From positions 1 through 6,228 of the forward strand of contig DGNZ01000205.1 in assembly GCA_002389175.1 (NCBI GenBank): a DNA stretch of 6,228 bases, written 5' to 3'. The notes below the pieces were generated by a model, which had not been told where the DNA came from, ran no database searches, and was given only the letters and a program-made list of their open reading frames with translations. Source of the DNA: Rhodospirillaceae bacterium UBA4479. Its GTDB lineage: Bacteria > Pseudomonadota > Alphaproteobacteria > Rhodospirillales > Casp-alpha2. Of the stretch, positions 1 through 4,941 are shown in pieces; position 1 is the stretch's first letter, and each line of letters opens with the position of its first letter. The position numbers and the translations under genes are program-made.

Positions 1-715
1 ATGTGAATTGCGCCACCAACGGTGCGCCGACCAAAAAGATATAAAACGCGCCCGCCGATAACGCCGTCGTCAGCGCATACCCCCAGATTCTTTTTTCACT
101 CAGAAGATGGCGGAACCGATCTGCATTTGGATCGCTTTTGTCCGCTCGGTCATGATGCGTCTCGCCCAAATCGATCCAGCAAAGTATCAGCAGAACAATC
201 CCGGTGACGCTGTAGAAATAGAAATTGGCGCGCCAGCCAAATGCTGTATCTATCACACCGCCCAACATGGGACCCAGCATCGGGGCCAATGCCATCGACA
301 TACTGATGTATCCGAGAAGACTCGCGGTTTTCTGATCACCGCTGGTGTCGCGAACGATGGCGAGCGATAGCGTGTAACCTGCAATCACACCGCCTTGGGT
401 CATTCTGAAAATCAAAAACGTCCAGACATCCTGTGCGAGCGAACACATCACGGATCCGAAAATAAAGATGACCAGTGCGCTCAGCATCACAGGGCGACGA
501 CCAAAACGATCTGACAACGGGCCGATGATCAGCTGTAGCACTGCCGTGATGGCCAGGTACCCGGCAACGGCCAAACTGACCAGCGCGTAGTCTGCGTTCA
601 AGTCCACCGCGATGCTGGCCAGCGACGGCAAAAACATGTTGAGCGATACCGTCGAGAACGACGCCAACAGGATCAGAGTAACAAGATGTGGCGGTGTCTT
701 TTGTGTGCGTATCAC
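1..715 (-). CDS. Bcr/CflA-like MFS drug-resistance transporter, N-terminal half (runs off left edge)
   Basis: This is a proton-driven multidrug exporter of the inner membrane, DHA1 class; 238 codons are visible and the C-terminal part lies beyond base 1. Seen directly: a hydrophobic first helix (about residues 11-32), MFS motif A GPLSDRFGRRP (65-75) between helices 2 and 3, motif B RMTQG (104-108), an RD pair (122-123), and antiporter motif C around APMLGPMLGG (144-153), followed by GWRANF. The order and wording of these motifs fit the Bcr/CflA subfamily, where a typical member is about 400 residues. I chose GTG at 715-713 because an in-frame TAA at 736-734 closes the frame only six codons upstream and GTG is the first usable start; GGA at 730-728 is a weak ribosome site. 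It follows the oxygenase gene by 18 bases, so the two are probably co-transcribed. The substrate cannot be read from sequence. Confidence 0.86.
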   Translation of the reverse strand, partial: MIRTQKTPPHLVTLILLASFSTVSLNMFLPSLASIAVDLNADYALVSLAVAGYLAITAVLQLIIGPLSDRFGRRPVMLSALVIFIFGSVMCSLAQDVWTFLIFRMTQGGVIAGYTLSLAIVRDTSGDQKTASLLGYISMSMALAPMLGPMLGGVIDTAFGWRANFYFYSVTGIVLLILCWIDLGETHHDRADKSDPNADRFRHLLSEKRIWGYALTTALSAGAFYIFLVGAPLVAQFT

Positions 716-733
716 CGGATCAATCGGTCCGCG

Positions 734-1357
734 TTATTGTGTCGGAAGATAGTCATCCGACCATTTCAATACGATGTTGAAACTGAGCGATATACGCGTT
801 TCGTCAGATAAGTTCGGATGCACAAAATGCATCAACGATCCCGGCCACATCATCAACAATCCAGGTTCCGGCAGCACGGTGAATTCCGGATCGACATACG
901 GGTCGCGCTTGATCGATGTCATGTTGAACCCGGTGCGTGGATCATAAAACGATATATGATTGGGGCGCACGTCAGAGCGATGACGTTTCTTGGGCGCATC
1001 TGTCGGCAGCTTTAAATAATAGGTCCCGCTCAGGTACGCGTGCGGATGATTGTGCGGGTCTTGATAATCCCCCATCCGATTAACGTTGGCCCAGGCATGG
1101 ATTTGCCAGTTCACGGCATAGTCGATACCGACGTCTTTCAAATACGCAATCACGGTATCATTGATCTGGGCGCGCAACCAGTTCGGCCCTGCCCGGTCGT
1201 ATTCCAGCGGATTGTTTTCGCGGTAATCCGTGGTCAGGCTTTTGTTGGCCTTTTCCATTTCGCGGACGTGTTTGATCAGGTCGCGGTTGGGCTCTTCGAA
1301 GTCAGCCAACGGGCGCTTTACGAATTTGGTCGGAAAGAGATCAATAAATTCAGTCAT
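734..1357 (-). CDS. putative 2OG-Fe(II) oxygenase, TIGR02466 / 2OG-FeII_Oxy_5 type
   Basis: A 207-residue protein of the usual length for the TIGR02466 family, predicted to be a non-haem iron, 2-oxoglutarate-dependent cytosolic oxygenase whose substrate is unknown. Seen: an N-terminal FPTKF segment (8-12), a WxxHAW strand (84-89), the histidine cluster DPHNHPHAYLSGTYYL (100-115) typical of the family, PEPGLLMMWPGSLMH (163-177), H180 and R188 in the closing TRISLSFN (187-194). By analogy with double-stranded beta-helix oxygenases, the early histidine cluster and H177 or H180 are the likely iron ligands and R188 the 2OG contact; that assignment is inferred. The ATG at 1357-1355 has no Shine-Dalgarno but sits just below a promoter-like sequence. 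It shares a likely transcript with the MFS exporter gene downstream, suggesting modification plus export of some compound, which is unproven. Confidence 0.85.
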   Translation of the reverse strand: MTEFIDLFPTKFVKRPLADFEEPNRDLIKHVREMEKANKSLTTDYRENNPLEYDRAGPNWLRAQINDTVIAYLKDVGIDYAVNWQIHAWANVNRMGDYQDPHNHPHAYLSGTYYLKLPTDAPKKRHRSDVRPNHISFYDPRTGFNMTSIKRDPYVDPEFTVLPEPGLLMMWPGSLMHFVHPNLSDETRISLSFNIVLKWSDDYLPTQ

Positions 1358-1365
1358 AGTCAGAA

Positions 1366-1394
1366 TGTATAACGCGGATTGGGCGCGGCGTCAG
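1366..1394 (-). promoter_or_regulatory. candidate sigma70 promoter placing the start point next to the oxygenase ATG
   Basis: On the minus strand CTGACG (1394-1389) is followed after exactly 17 bases by TATACA (1371-1366), each matching the consensus at four of six positions. The ATG begins eight bases after the -10 box, so transcription would start within a base or two of it. No ribosome-binding site precedes the ATG, which fits a nearly leaderless message. The -35 box begins 21 bases past the stop codon of the secreted-protein gene. Prediction by eye only. Confidence 0.4.
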
Positions 1395-1414
1395 GGCGAG
1401 ATTACGTCGAACGA

Positions 1415-1810
1415 TTATCTGGCGCGCGGCCGCGGTGTGACGGCCACGTAAACCCGGCAATTCGAAAAACCCTGATTAAAGAAATGATAGGTGCGTTCGT
1501 TTTCGGCAGCACCCGTTGGATCATAAAGATTCCAGCCGCGCTGCGCGATCCCGGTAACGCCCTTGCCGTTTTTGCCGATGTAGCCGATGGACAGGCGCAA
1601 AATCCGGCGCTGCTTGAACATGCCCCGACGGCATAAACGCGACAAGGCGCTGTTGTAATCGCCAACCTTATAAACAGGTGATCGGGAGTTCGCGTACTCG
1701 CCCTTCACGCGCGACTTCGCAGAGGCATCCTCTGCCAGTCCGGCAAATGAAAGGAATAAGAGCATGACGGCCATTTTCTTGGCCAAATGAAAAGCGTTCT
1801 GCCTCATCAT
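1415..1810 (-). CDS. small basic secreted protein with signal peptide, unrecognised family
   Basis: I do not recognise this 131-residue protein. It begins with a convincing Sec signal peptide: basic n-region to KK (11-12), hydrophobic core MAVMLLFLSFAGLA (13-26), and a cleavage site after ASA (29-31). The mature part of about 100 residues is rich in Arg and Lys and has exactly two cysteines, C60 and C118, which could form a periplasmic disulfide. The stretch LRLSIGYIGKNGKG (71-84) and aromatic residues near the C-terminus suggest a small beta-rich fold. The open frame extends far upstream to about 2179, but that part overlaps the deacylase gene antisense and lacks a coding look. ATG at 1810 or the adjacent ATG at 1807 gives a proper signal peptide; AAGA lies just upstream and is better spaced for 1807. 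It is divergent from the lipid A deacylase gene, hinting at an envelope role. Confidence 0.68.
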   Translation of the reverse strand: MMRQNAFHLAKKMAVMLLFLSFAGLAEDASAKSRVKGEYANSRSPVYKVGDYNSALSRLCRRGMFKQRRILRLSIGYIGKNGKGVTGIAQRGWNLYDPTGAAENERTYHFFNQGFSNCRVYVAVTPRPRAR

Positions 1811-1839
1811 ATTCTTAACATAACGTAAACGGCTGAATT

Positions 1840-1870
1840 TTGAAAGTTCAAGGAACTGTAAGCTTTTAAT
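1840..1870 (+). promoter_or_regulatory. candidate promoter of the lipid A deacylase gene with an overlapping inverted repeat
   Basis: TTGAAA (1840-1845) and TTTAAT (1865-1870) could be -35 and -10 boxes, but the spacing of 19 bases is longer than ideal. The -35 lies inside a perfect 5-bp inverted repeat TTGAA-AG-TTCAA (1840-1851), which could be an operator shared with the divergent secreted-protein gene. The 7-mer TAACGTA also occurs on both sides, at 1821-1827 and 1885-1891. All short enough to arise by chance. Confidence 0.27.
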
Positions 1871-1913
1871 GTTAGAAAGCGCCGTAACGTATGCCCGCAT
1901 TGGGCAACACATC

Positions 1914-1919
1914 AGGGGA
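1914..1919 (+). promoter_or_regulatory. ribosome-binding site deciding the deacylase start
   Basis: AGGGGA lies nine bases before the ATG at 1929. It selects that ATG over the upstream in-frame ATG at 1869, which has no comparable site and would bury the signal peptide 20 residues inside the protein. A small GC-rich hairpin TGCCC/GGGCA (1892-1896 with 1902-1906) sits just upstream. Confidence 0.7.
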
Positions 1920-1928
1920 ATTCCGCCA

Positions 1929-2480
1929 ATGACACTTTTTCGTGCAATCGCATGTGCCGCCGGTTGTTTGTTTTTCTCTATCGGTGCATCGGCTGACGAT
2001 ATCGATATGAAATCGGTCTTCCACGAAATCAGCATCGGTGTTCTGGACCACGACACGGACAATTTATGGAGCGGGTTTAGCCGAGAGTCTGGCGCAGACA
2101 TCAATTTCGAAGCCCTCTTCTCGCCATCATACGAAATATTGGGAGGTGCCATTCGACCAGCGGTCGGTGCGTCGATCAATACGTCGGGTGATACCTCGAA
2201 ACTCTATGCCGGTGCACGTTGGCGTTATGAGTTTGAGCAAGGAATATTCGTAGGCATTGGCCTGGGTGCCGCCGTCCATAACGGCGATACGGACCTTAAG
2301 TCCGTTGATAAAAAGGCGCTGGGATCAAAAGTGCTTTTCCATATCCCGCTCGAGGCAGGATATCGCTTTAACGAGCACTACTCAGCGTCGATATATTTTG
2401 ACCATGTTTCCAACGCATCACTCGCCAACGCCAACGAAGGCTTGGACACACTTGGATTTCGGCTTGGCTATCGCTTCTGA
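1929..2480 (+). CDS. PagL-like lipid A 3-O-deacylase (acyloxyacyl hydrolase family), outer membrane
   Basis: A 183-residue outer-membrane beta-barrel esterase predicted to remove the 3-O acyl chain from lipid A, remodelling LPS. A signal peptide ends at ASA (20-22). The mature protein alternates strands and ends in Phe183, as barrel proteins do. The N-terminal HEISIGVLDHD (32-42) plus LWSGFSRESGADIN (46-59) and the C-terminal DHVSNASLANANEGLD (158-173) match the family. From memory of Pseudomonas PagL (His126, Ser128, Glu140), the catalytic dyad is H159 and S161 and the acid position falls on D173, an Asp in place of Glu. The start is set by a strong ribosome site and the signal peptide. It converges on tRNA-Arg 14 bases downstream, and no clear terminator of its own is visible. 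Family assignment is firm; acyl-chain specificity is inferred. Confidence 0.88.
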   Translation: MTLFRAIACAAGCLFFSIGASADDIDMKSVFHEISIGVLDHDTDNLWSGFSRESGADINFEALFSPSYEILGGAIRPAVGASINTSGDTSKLYAGARWRYEFEQGIFVGIGLGAAVHNGDTDLKSVDKKALGSKVLFHIPLEAGYRFNEHYSASIYFDHVSNASLANANEGLDTLGFRLGYRF

Positions 2481-2494
2481 TTGATCGGAAAAAG

Positions 2495-2571
2495 TGGCGG
2501 CCCCTACAGGACTCGAACCTGTAACCGTCCGCTTAGAAGGCGGGTGCTCTATCCAGTTGAGCTAAGGGGCC
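2495..2571 (-). tRNA. tRNA-Arg, anticodon UCU
   Basis: A complete tRNA folds on the minus strand: 7-bp acceptor stem GGCCCCT/AGGGGCC, D-arm GCTC/GAGC, anticodon loop CTTCTAA giving UCU at 34-36, T-arm ACAGG/CCTGT around TTCGAGT, discriminator G, and an encoded CCA (2497-2495); 77 bases in all. It reads Arg codons AGA and AGG. The top pair of the anticodon stem (27-43) is a C-A mismatch, the only irregularity. A run of five T follows the CCA and may help termination. It lies about 80 bases after the cyclase stop codon on the same strand. No integrase or repeated 3' end is present here, so use as an attachment site is not supported. Confidence 0.97.
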
Positions 2572-2602
2572 ACATGAATGCGCATGCGTATTTCTGAGCG
2601 GG

Positions 2603-2631
2603 AAACTACCCCTGCCCTGACTACCAATCAA
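2603..2631 (-). promoter_or_regulatory. candidate promoter of tRNA-Arg
   Basis: TTGATT (2631-2626) and TAGTTT (2608-2603) are separated by 17 bases on the minus strand, followed by the GC-rich discriminator CCCGC, a feature of stable-RNA promoters under stringent control. The start point would fall about 25 bases before the mature 5' end. The -10 box is a weak match, and read-through from the cyclase operon is an alternative. Confidence 0.38.
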
Positions 2632-2651
2632 CGCTGGAATTCAGATTTTGC

Positions 2652-3560
2652 TTATCGGTGTGAGATGATGGCGTGGGCCCGGACTGGGAATGTTCCCATA
2701 CTCGTAATCTTTGGTGGCACGGCGGAAAAGTGAAATCCGTCATTTGGCAACGCGGACAGGTTTGTCATGTGCTCGACAATCGGAATTTCGGCCCGCAGTA
2801 GCGTCGAATGTACAGGTCTTGTTCCAGCTGATGTGTCATCAATGTTGAGCGTATCTATCCCAACCAAAACAGCACCTTGGTCACGAAGATATTCTGCTGA
2901 TTTCTCGGTTAAGAACGGGTGACCTTCGAAATACTGATCCGTACCCCAATGCTGATCCCAACCTGTGTTGATCAACACAGCTTTTTCCGCAACATCGATG
3001 GGCGCAAAGGTCATCCAATCGATGCCGCGTTCCATCATGCCTGTGGCACGGACAACGACGGCAGGCACGTTAGAGACTTTTTCTAACACCAGGCCGTTTA
3101 AATCGTGGCCATCGCGATAGCGATGATATGGCGTGTCGAGATACGTTCCCGTATTCGCGACCATCTCAATCTTGGCGATCGTGAACTCTGTTCCCGCGTC
3201 ATAGTGATCATGTGATTGGGTGAACGATAGATGATCACAGATAAGGGGCGCCGGTAAGCCCTTGTACGTGATCATGCCGTCTTTGATGGTGTGGCTGAGG
3301 TCGATGAACTCAGTGACGATGCCTGCAGATTCTGAAAGTGCTTCGATCTCGGTTCGCTTATGCGGTTCTTCGATGATTTCTTTGTTTAAGATTGTGACGC
3401 TACCGACCATCAACAATCTGAGATCTTTGATGATATAGGCAGCCAATTCATCATCGCTGATATCAACGCCGTTGATATCTAGGCGAAACCCCTGCCCTTG
3501 CATACCGCCGCCGTTGGAAAACGCGATATCAAAATCAAAAGAAACCCGTTTTTCGGTCAT
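2652..3560 (-). CDS. cyclase-family (PF04199) metal-dependent hydrolase with an extra N-terminal region
   Basis: A 302-residue protein whose residues from about 84 on form a cyclase/kynurenine-formamidase-like hydrolase domain, probably a cytosolic amide or ester hydrolase; the substrate is unknown. Seen: IDLSHTI (86-92), the signature region NTGTYLDTPYHRYRDGHDL (136-154), VGIDTLNIDD (233-242), H251-xx-LL (254-255), E263 and PPKI (282-285). The family signature is HxGTHxDxPxH; here the two His before the Asp are N136 and Y140, while D142, H146, H251 and E263 remain, so metal binding may be altered or this is a distinct subfamily. Residues 5-69, including SNGGGMQGQGFRLDI (15-29) and LRLLMVG (47-53), form an N-terminal segment absent from ordinary formamidases. 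ATG at 3560 has only a weak AAAG ribosome site, but the DUF4197 stop is 12 bases upstream, so coupled translation is likely. Confidence 0.87.
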   Translation of the reverse strand: MTEKRVSFDFDIAFSNGGGMQGQGFRLDINGVDISDDELAAYIIKDLRLLMVGSVTILNKEIIEEPHKRTEIEALSESAGIVTEFIDLSHTIKDGMITYKGLPAPLICDHLSFTQSHDHYDAGTEFTIAKIEMVANTGTYLDTPYHRYRDGHDLNGLVLEKVSNVPAVVVRATGMMERGIDWMTFAPIDVAEKAVLINTGWDQHWGTDQYFEGHPFLTEKSAEYLRDQGAVLVGIDTLNIDDTSAGTRPVHSTLLRAEIPIVEHMTNLSALPNDGFHFSAVPPKITSMGTFPVRAHAIISHR

Positions 3561-3572
3561 GCTTTGGTTGTG

Positions 3573-4325
3573 CTACTTCCCGAAAACTTGTTTCAAGATA
3601 TCCGTGGTGCGTGCGGCTGGGTTGGCGCGGATGGCCGCTTCTTCTTGGGCCAAATAATGTAAAATGCCATCAAGCGTCAGCGCCGTTGCGTGGCCTTTGA
3701 TGTCGCCTTTGACATCGGGCACAAACGGGATCGCTTTGTATTGGCTGATCAGGCTGTCATACGCATTCAATGCGCCGACCTGTTGCAAGGCATCGTCAAT
3801 CACAGGCTCAACCGTGGCCGTTAAATCTGGCGTGGCGACTTTGCGGAAATACTGGGTCGCGGCGTCTTTGGGGCCATCATAGATCGCCTTGGCATCCTCA
3901 ACGGTCATCTCGTTGACGGCTTTCCAAAAAAGCTCCTTGGTTTTGGGGGCCGCTGCCTCGGCGGCGCGATTGATTTTCAGTTCCACATCATCGGCGAGCG
4001 CGGACAGTCCAAATTTCCTGAGCGTGTCCTGCGCCTGTGCCAACCGGGGTGGCAACGGAATGTGGATGGCAGGATCACCGTTAAAGCCGTCCGCAGCGCC
4101 GACTTTGCCGACGACGTTTTCAGCGCCGACGCGCAAGGCTTCTTTGAGGCCCGCGATGATCTGATCGGTGCCAAGGGCTTGCGATGTGGCACCGCCCGTG
4201 GTGCCGCCGCTGCCGCTGGTCACACTGTCGACGGTGGATTTTAGTTTATCGAGAAAGCTGGCATCTGCTGTACCAAAGCCAAGTGCTACGGCCACCGCAA
4301 GCGCACCCGCACATAAGCGGCGCAT
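3573..4325 (-). CDS. DUF4197 family exported protein
   Basis: A 250-residue member of DUF4197, a proteobacterial family of unknown function. The N-terminus is a Sec signal peptide: MRR, a hydrophobic core up to about residue 17, cleavage after ADA (20-22), giving a periplasmic protein. A Ser/Gly/Thr linker follows, then conserved family blocks: AGLKEALRVGAENVV, IHIPLPPRL, NRAAEAAAPKTKELFWKAV, MTVEDAKAIYDGPKDAATQYF and a C-terminal EEAAIRANPAARTTDILKQVFG. I chose ATG at 4325 over the in-frame TTG at 4337: its A is shared with the TGA of the complex I gene (TGATG), GGA lies seven bases before it, and it gives a clean signal peptide. The overlap implies translational coupling with the complex I gene; the cyclase follows 12 bases downstream. 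Confidence 0.92.
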   Translation of the reverse strand: MRRLCAGALAVAVALGFGTADASFLDKLKSTVDSVTSGSGGTTGGATSQALGTDQIIAGLKEALRVGAENVVGKVGAADGFNGDPAIHIPLPPRLAQAQDTLRKFGLSALADDVELKINRAAEAAAPKTKELFWKAVNEMTVEDAKAIYDGPKDAATQYFRKVATPDLTATVEPVIDDALQQVGALNAYDSLISQYKAIPFVPDVKGDIKGHATALTLDGILHYLAQEEAAIRANPAARTTDILKQVFGK

Positions 4326-4633
4326 CAATGGGTCCAAAGTGTCTTGCGGCCGAATGCGAAATTATCGGAATAGTTCTTTGGTTTGATGCGGCGCTTTTTG
4401 GGCTCCGAAACAGTATAGCTCAATTTGTTTCTCTGGCAGAATGCGATGGCGTCTTCTTTTGATTCGAATTTCATCCGCACTTGGCCCTGGGTATCGCGTG
4501 ATCCCGTCCACCCCATCAGGGTGTCGGTTTCTTTCTTTGATCCGGGCTCAAATTCAAGGGTCCATTTTTTGACGTTGCCGCGCCCTGATTGCATGGCGGT
4601 TTTGGCGGGCTGGAAGACTCTGACGTCGGGCAT
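4325..4633 (-). CDS. complex I accessory subunit, NDUFS4-like (PF04800)
   Basis: A 102-residue protein homologous to mitochondrial NDUFS4 (18-kDa AQDQ subunit), an accessory subunit of NADH:ubiquinone oxidoreductase on the peripheral arm. Characteristic blocks: an N-terminal RVFQPAKTAMQSGR (5-18), WTLEFEP (24-30), LMGWTGSRDTQGQVRMKF (39-56), FESKEDAIAFC (56-66), EPKKRRIKPKNYSDNFAF (77-94) and the terminal RKTLWTH (96-102). Length matches alphaproteobacterial homologues. ATG at 4633 is chosen because TGAGG (4644-4640) sits six bases before it; the in-frame ATG at 4645 overlaps that ribosome site, and the longer frame to 4912 adds only non-conserved sequence. First gene of a three-gene operon. 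The core nuo genes are not nearby, which is normal for this subunit. Confidence 0.94.
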   Translation of the reverse strand: MPDVRVFQPAKTAMQSGRGNVKKWTLEFEPGSKKETDTLMGWTGSRDTQGQVRMKFESKEDAIAFCQRNKLSYTVSEPKKRRIKPKNYSDNFAFGRKTLWTH

Positions 4634-4657
4634 GGCGAACCTCATTGGAAAAACGAT

Positions 4658-4696
4658 GTTATATGCGAAAGATACGCGAGTTTCTGCGCTTGGCAA
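4658..4696 (-). promoter_or_regulatory. candidate promoter region of the complex I subunit operon
   Basis: Two overlapping possibilities on the minus strand. TTGCCA (4696-4691) with TATCTT (4674-4669) at 16-base spacing is the better pair; TATAAC (4663-4658) is a stronger -10 box without a good -35. Either gives a leader of roughly 20-35 bases ending at the TGAGG ribosome site. By eye only. Confidence 0.33.
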
Positions 4697-4737
4697 GGGT
4701 TGAGCGCGTGCGGCAATGGGTATTCGAAACCTTGGTC

Positions 4738-4846
4738 CGTCGTCCCGGGCGCGTTTTGCGAGACCCGGGATCTTTTTCCAACACGCACTGCGATTACTTG
4801 AGTAAACAAGATCCCAGTTTTCCGCGATGCTCCAACCGGGACGACG
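4738..4846. repeat. nested inverted repeat of about 109 bp with alternative folds
   Basis: The 308 bases between the divergent genes at 4633 and 4942 hold no convincing gene but contain this structure. CGTCGTCCCGG (4738-4748) is a perfect inverted match to CCGGGACGACG (4836-4846), and inside it GGGATCTT (4767-4774) matches AAGATCCC (4808-4815). Both stems share a centre near 4791-4792, where TTACT-TG-AGTAA (4794-4805) forms a third small palindrome. The arms thus look like two diverged copies facing each other. TCCCGGG (4743-4749) can instead pair with CCCGGGA (4764-4770). It could be a small non-autonomous palindromic element, a structured RNA or a regulatory region between divergent promoters. 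The pairing is seen directly; the role is unknown. Confidence 0.6.
4743..4777 (+). terminator. terminator-like hairpin with U-tract, no plus-strand gene upstream
   Basis: Stem TCCCGGG/CCCGGGA (4743-4749 with 4764-4770), extended by CGC/GCG around GTTTT with an AGA bulge, is followed by TCTTTTT (4771-4777). This is the shape of a Rho-independent terminator for plus-strand transcription. No protein gene precedes it on that strand, so it would end either a small RNA antisense to the complex I leader or nothing at all. It competes with the larger fold of the nested repeat. Confidence 0.42.
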
Positions 4847-4879
4847 TGCAGGAACATCTCTTTCAGGGGCACAGATTAG

Positions 4880-4885
4880 TATGAT
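4880..4885 (+). promoter_or_regulatory. possible -10 box for the quinone oxidoreductase gene
   Basis: TATGAT matches five of six consensus bases and lies about 55 bases before the start codon, leaving a leader of about 50 bases. No good -35 box is visible at the usual distance, so an activator or another sigma factor may be needed, or the true promoter is elsewhere. Confidence 0.22.
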
Positions 4886-4926
4886 AACAAAGAGCAAAAC
4901 CGACGCGCTCATCTTTGAGACTCTCT

Positions 4927-4934
4927 GGGGGGAA
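4927..4934 (+). promoter_or_regulatory. ribosome-binding site deciding the oxidoreductase start
   Basis: GGGGGGAA ends seven bases before the ATG at 4942. It rules out the upstream in-frame TTG at 4915, which would place this site inside the coding sequence and add nine residues unlike the family. Confidence 0.72.
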
Positions 4935-4941
4935 CAACAAC

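Noticed and set aside
22..370. Plus-strand frames opposite the MFS transporter
   Set aside because: They are antisense shadows of a gene with clear MFS motifs on the minus strand.
1811..2179. Upstream extension of the minus-strand secreted-protein frame to about 254 residues
   Set aside because: It overlaps the well-supported deacylase gene antisense, and adding it would destroy the clean N-terminal signal peptide.
2495..2571. tRNA-Arg as an integration site
   Set aside because: There is no integrase gene, no duplicated tRNA 3' end and no phage-like gene in the window.
2578..2588. Overlapping palindromes ATGCGCAT and CGCATGCG before tRNA-Arg
   Set aside because: Eight-base palindromes in alternating purine-pyrimidine sequence are common and lie within the tRNA leader without a further partner.
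4645..4884. 79-codon plus-strand frame across the intergenic region
   Set aside because: It starts at TTG without a ribosome site, runs through the inverted repeat and terminator-like hairpin, and its product resembles nothing I know.
4634..4912. Upstream extension of the complex I subunit frame
   Set aside because: The family ends about five residues before the chosen start, a ribosome site precedes the ATG at 4633, and the extra sequence covers promoter and repeat structure.
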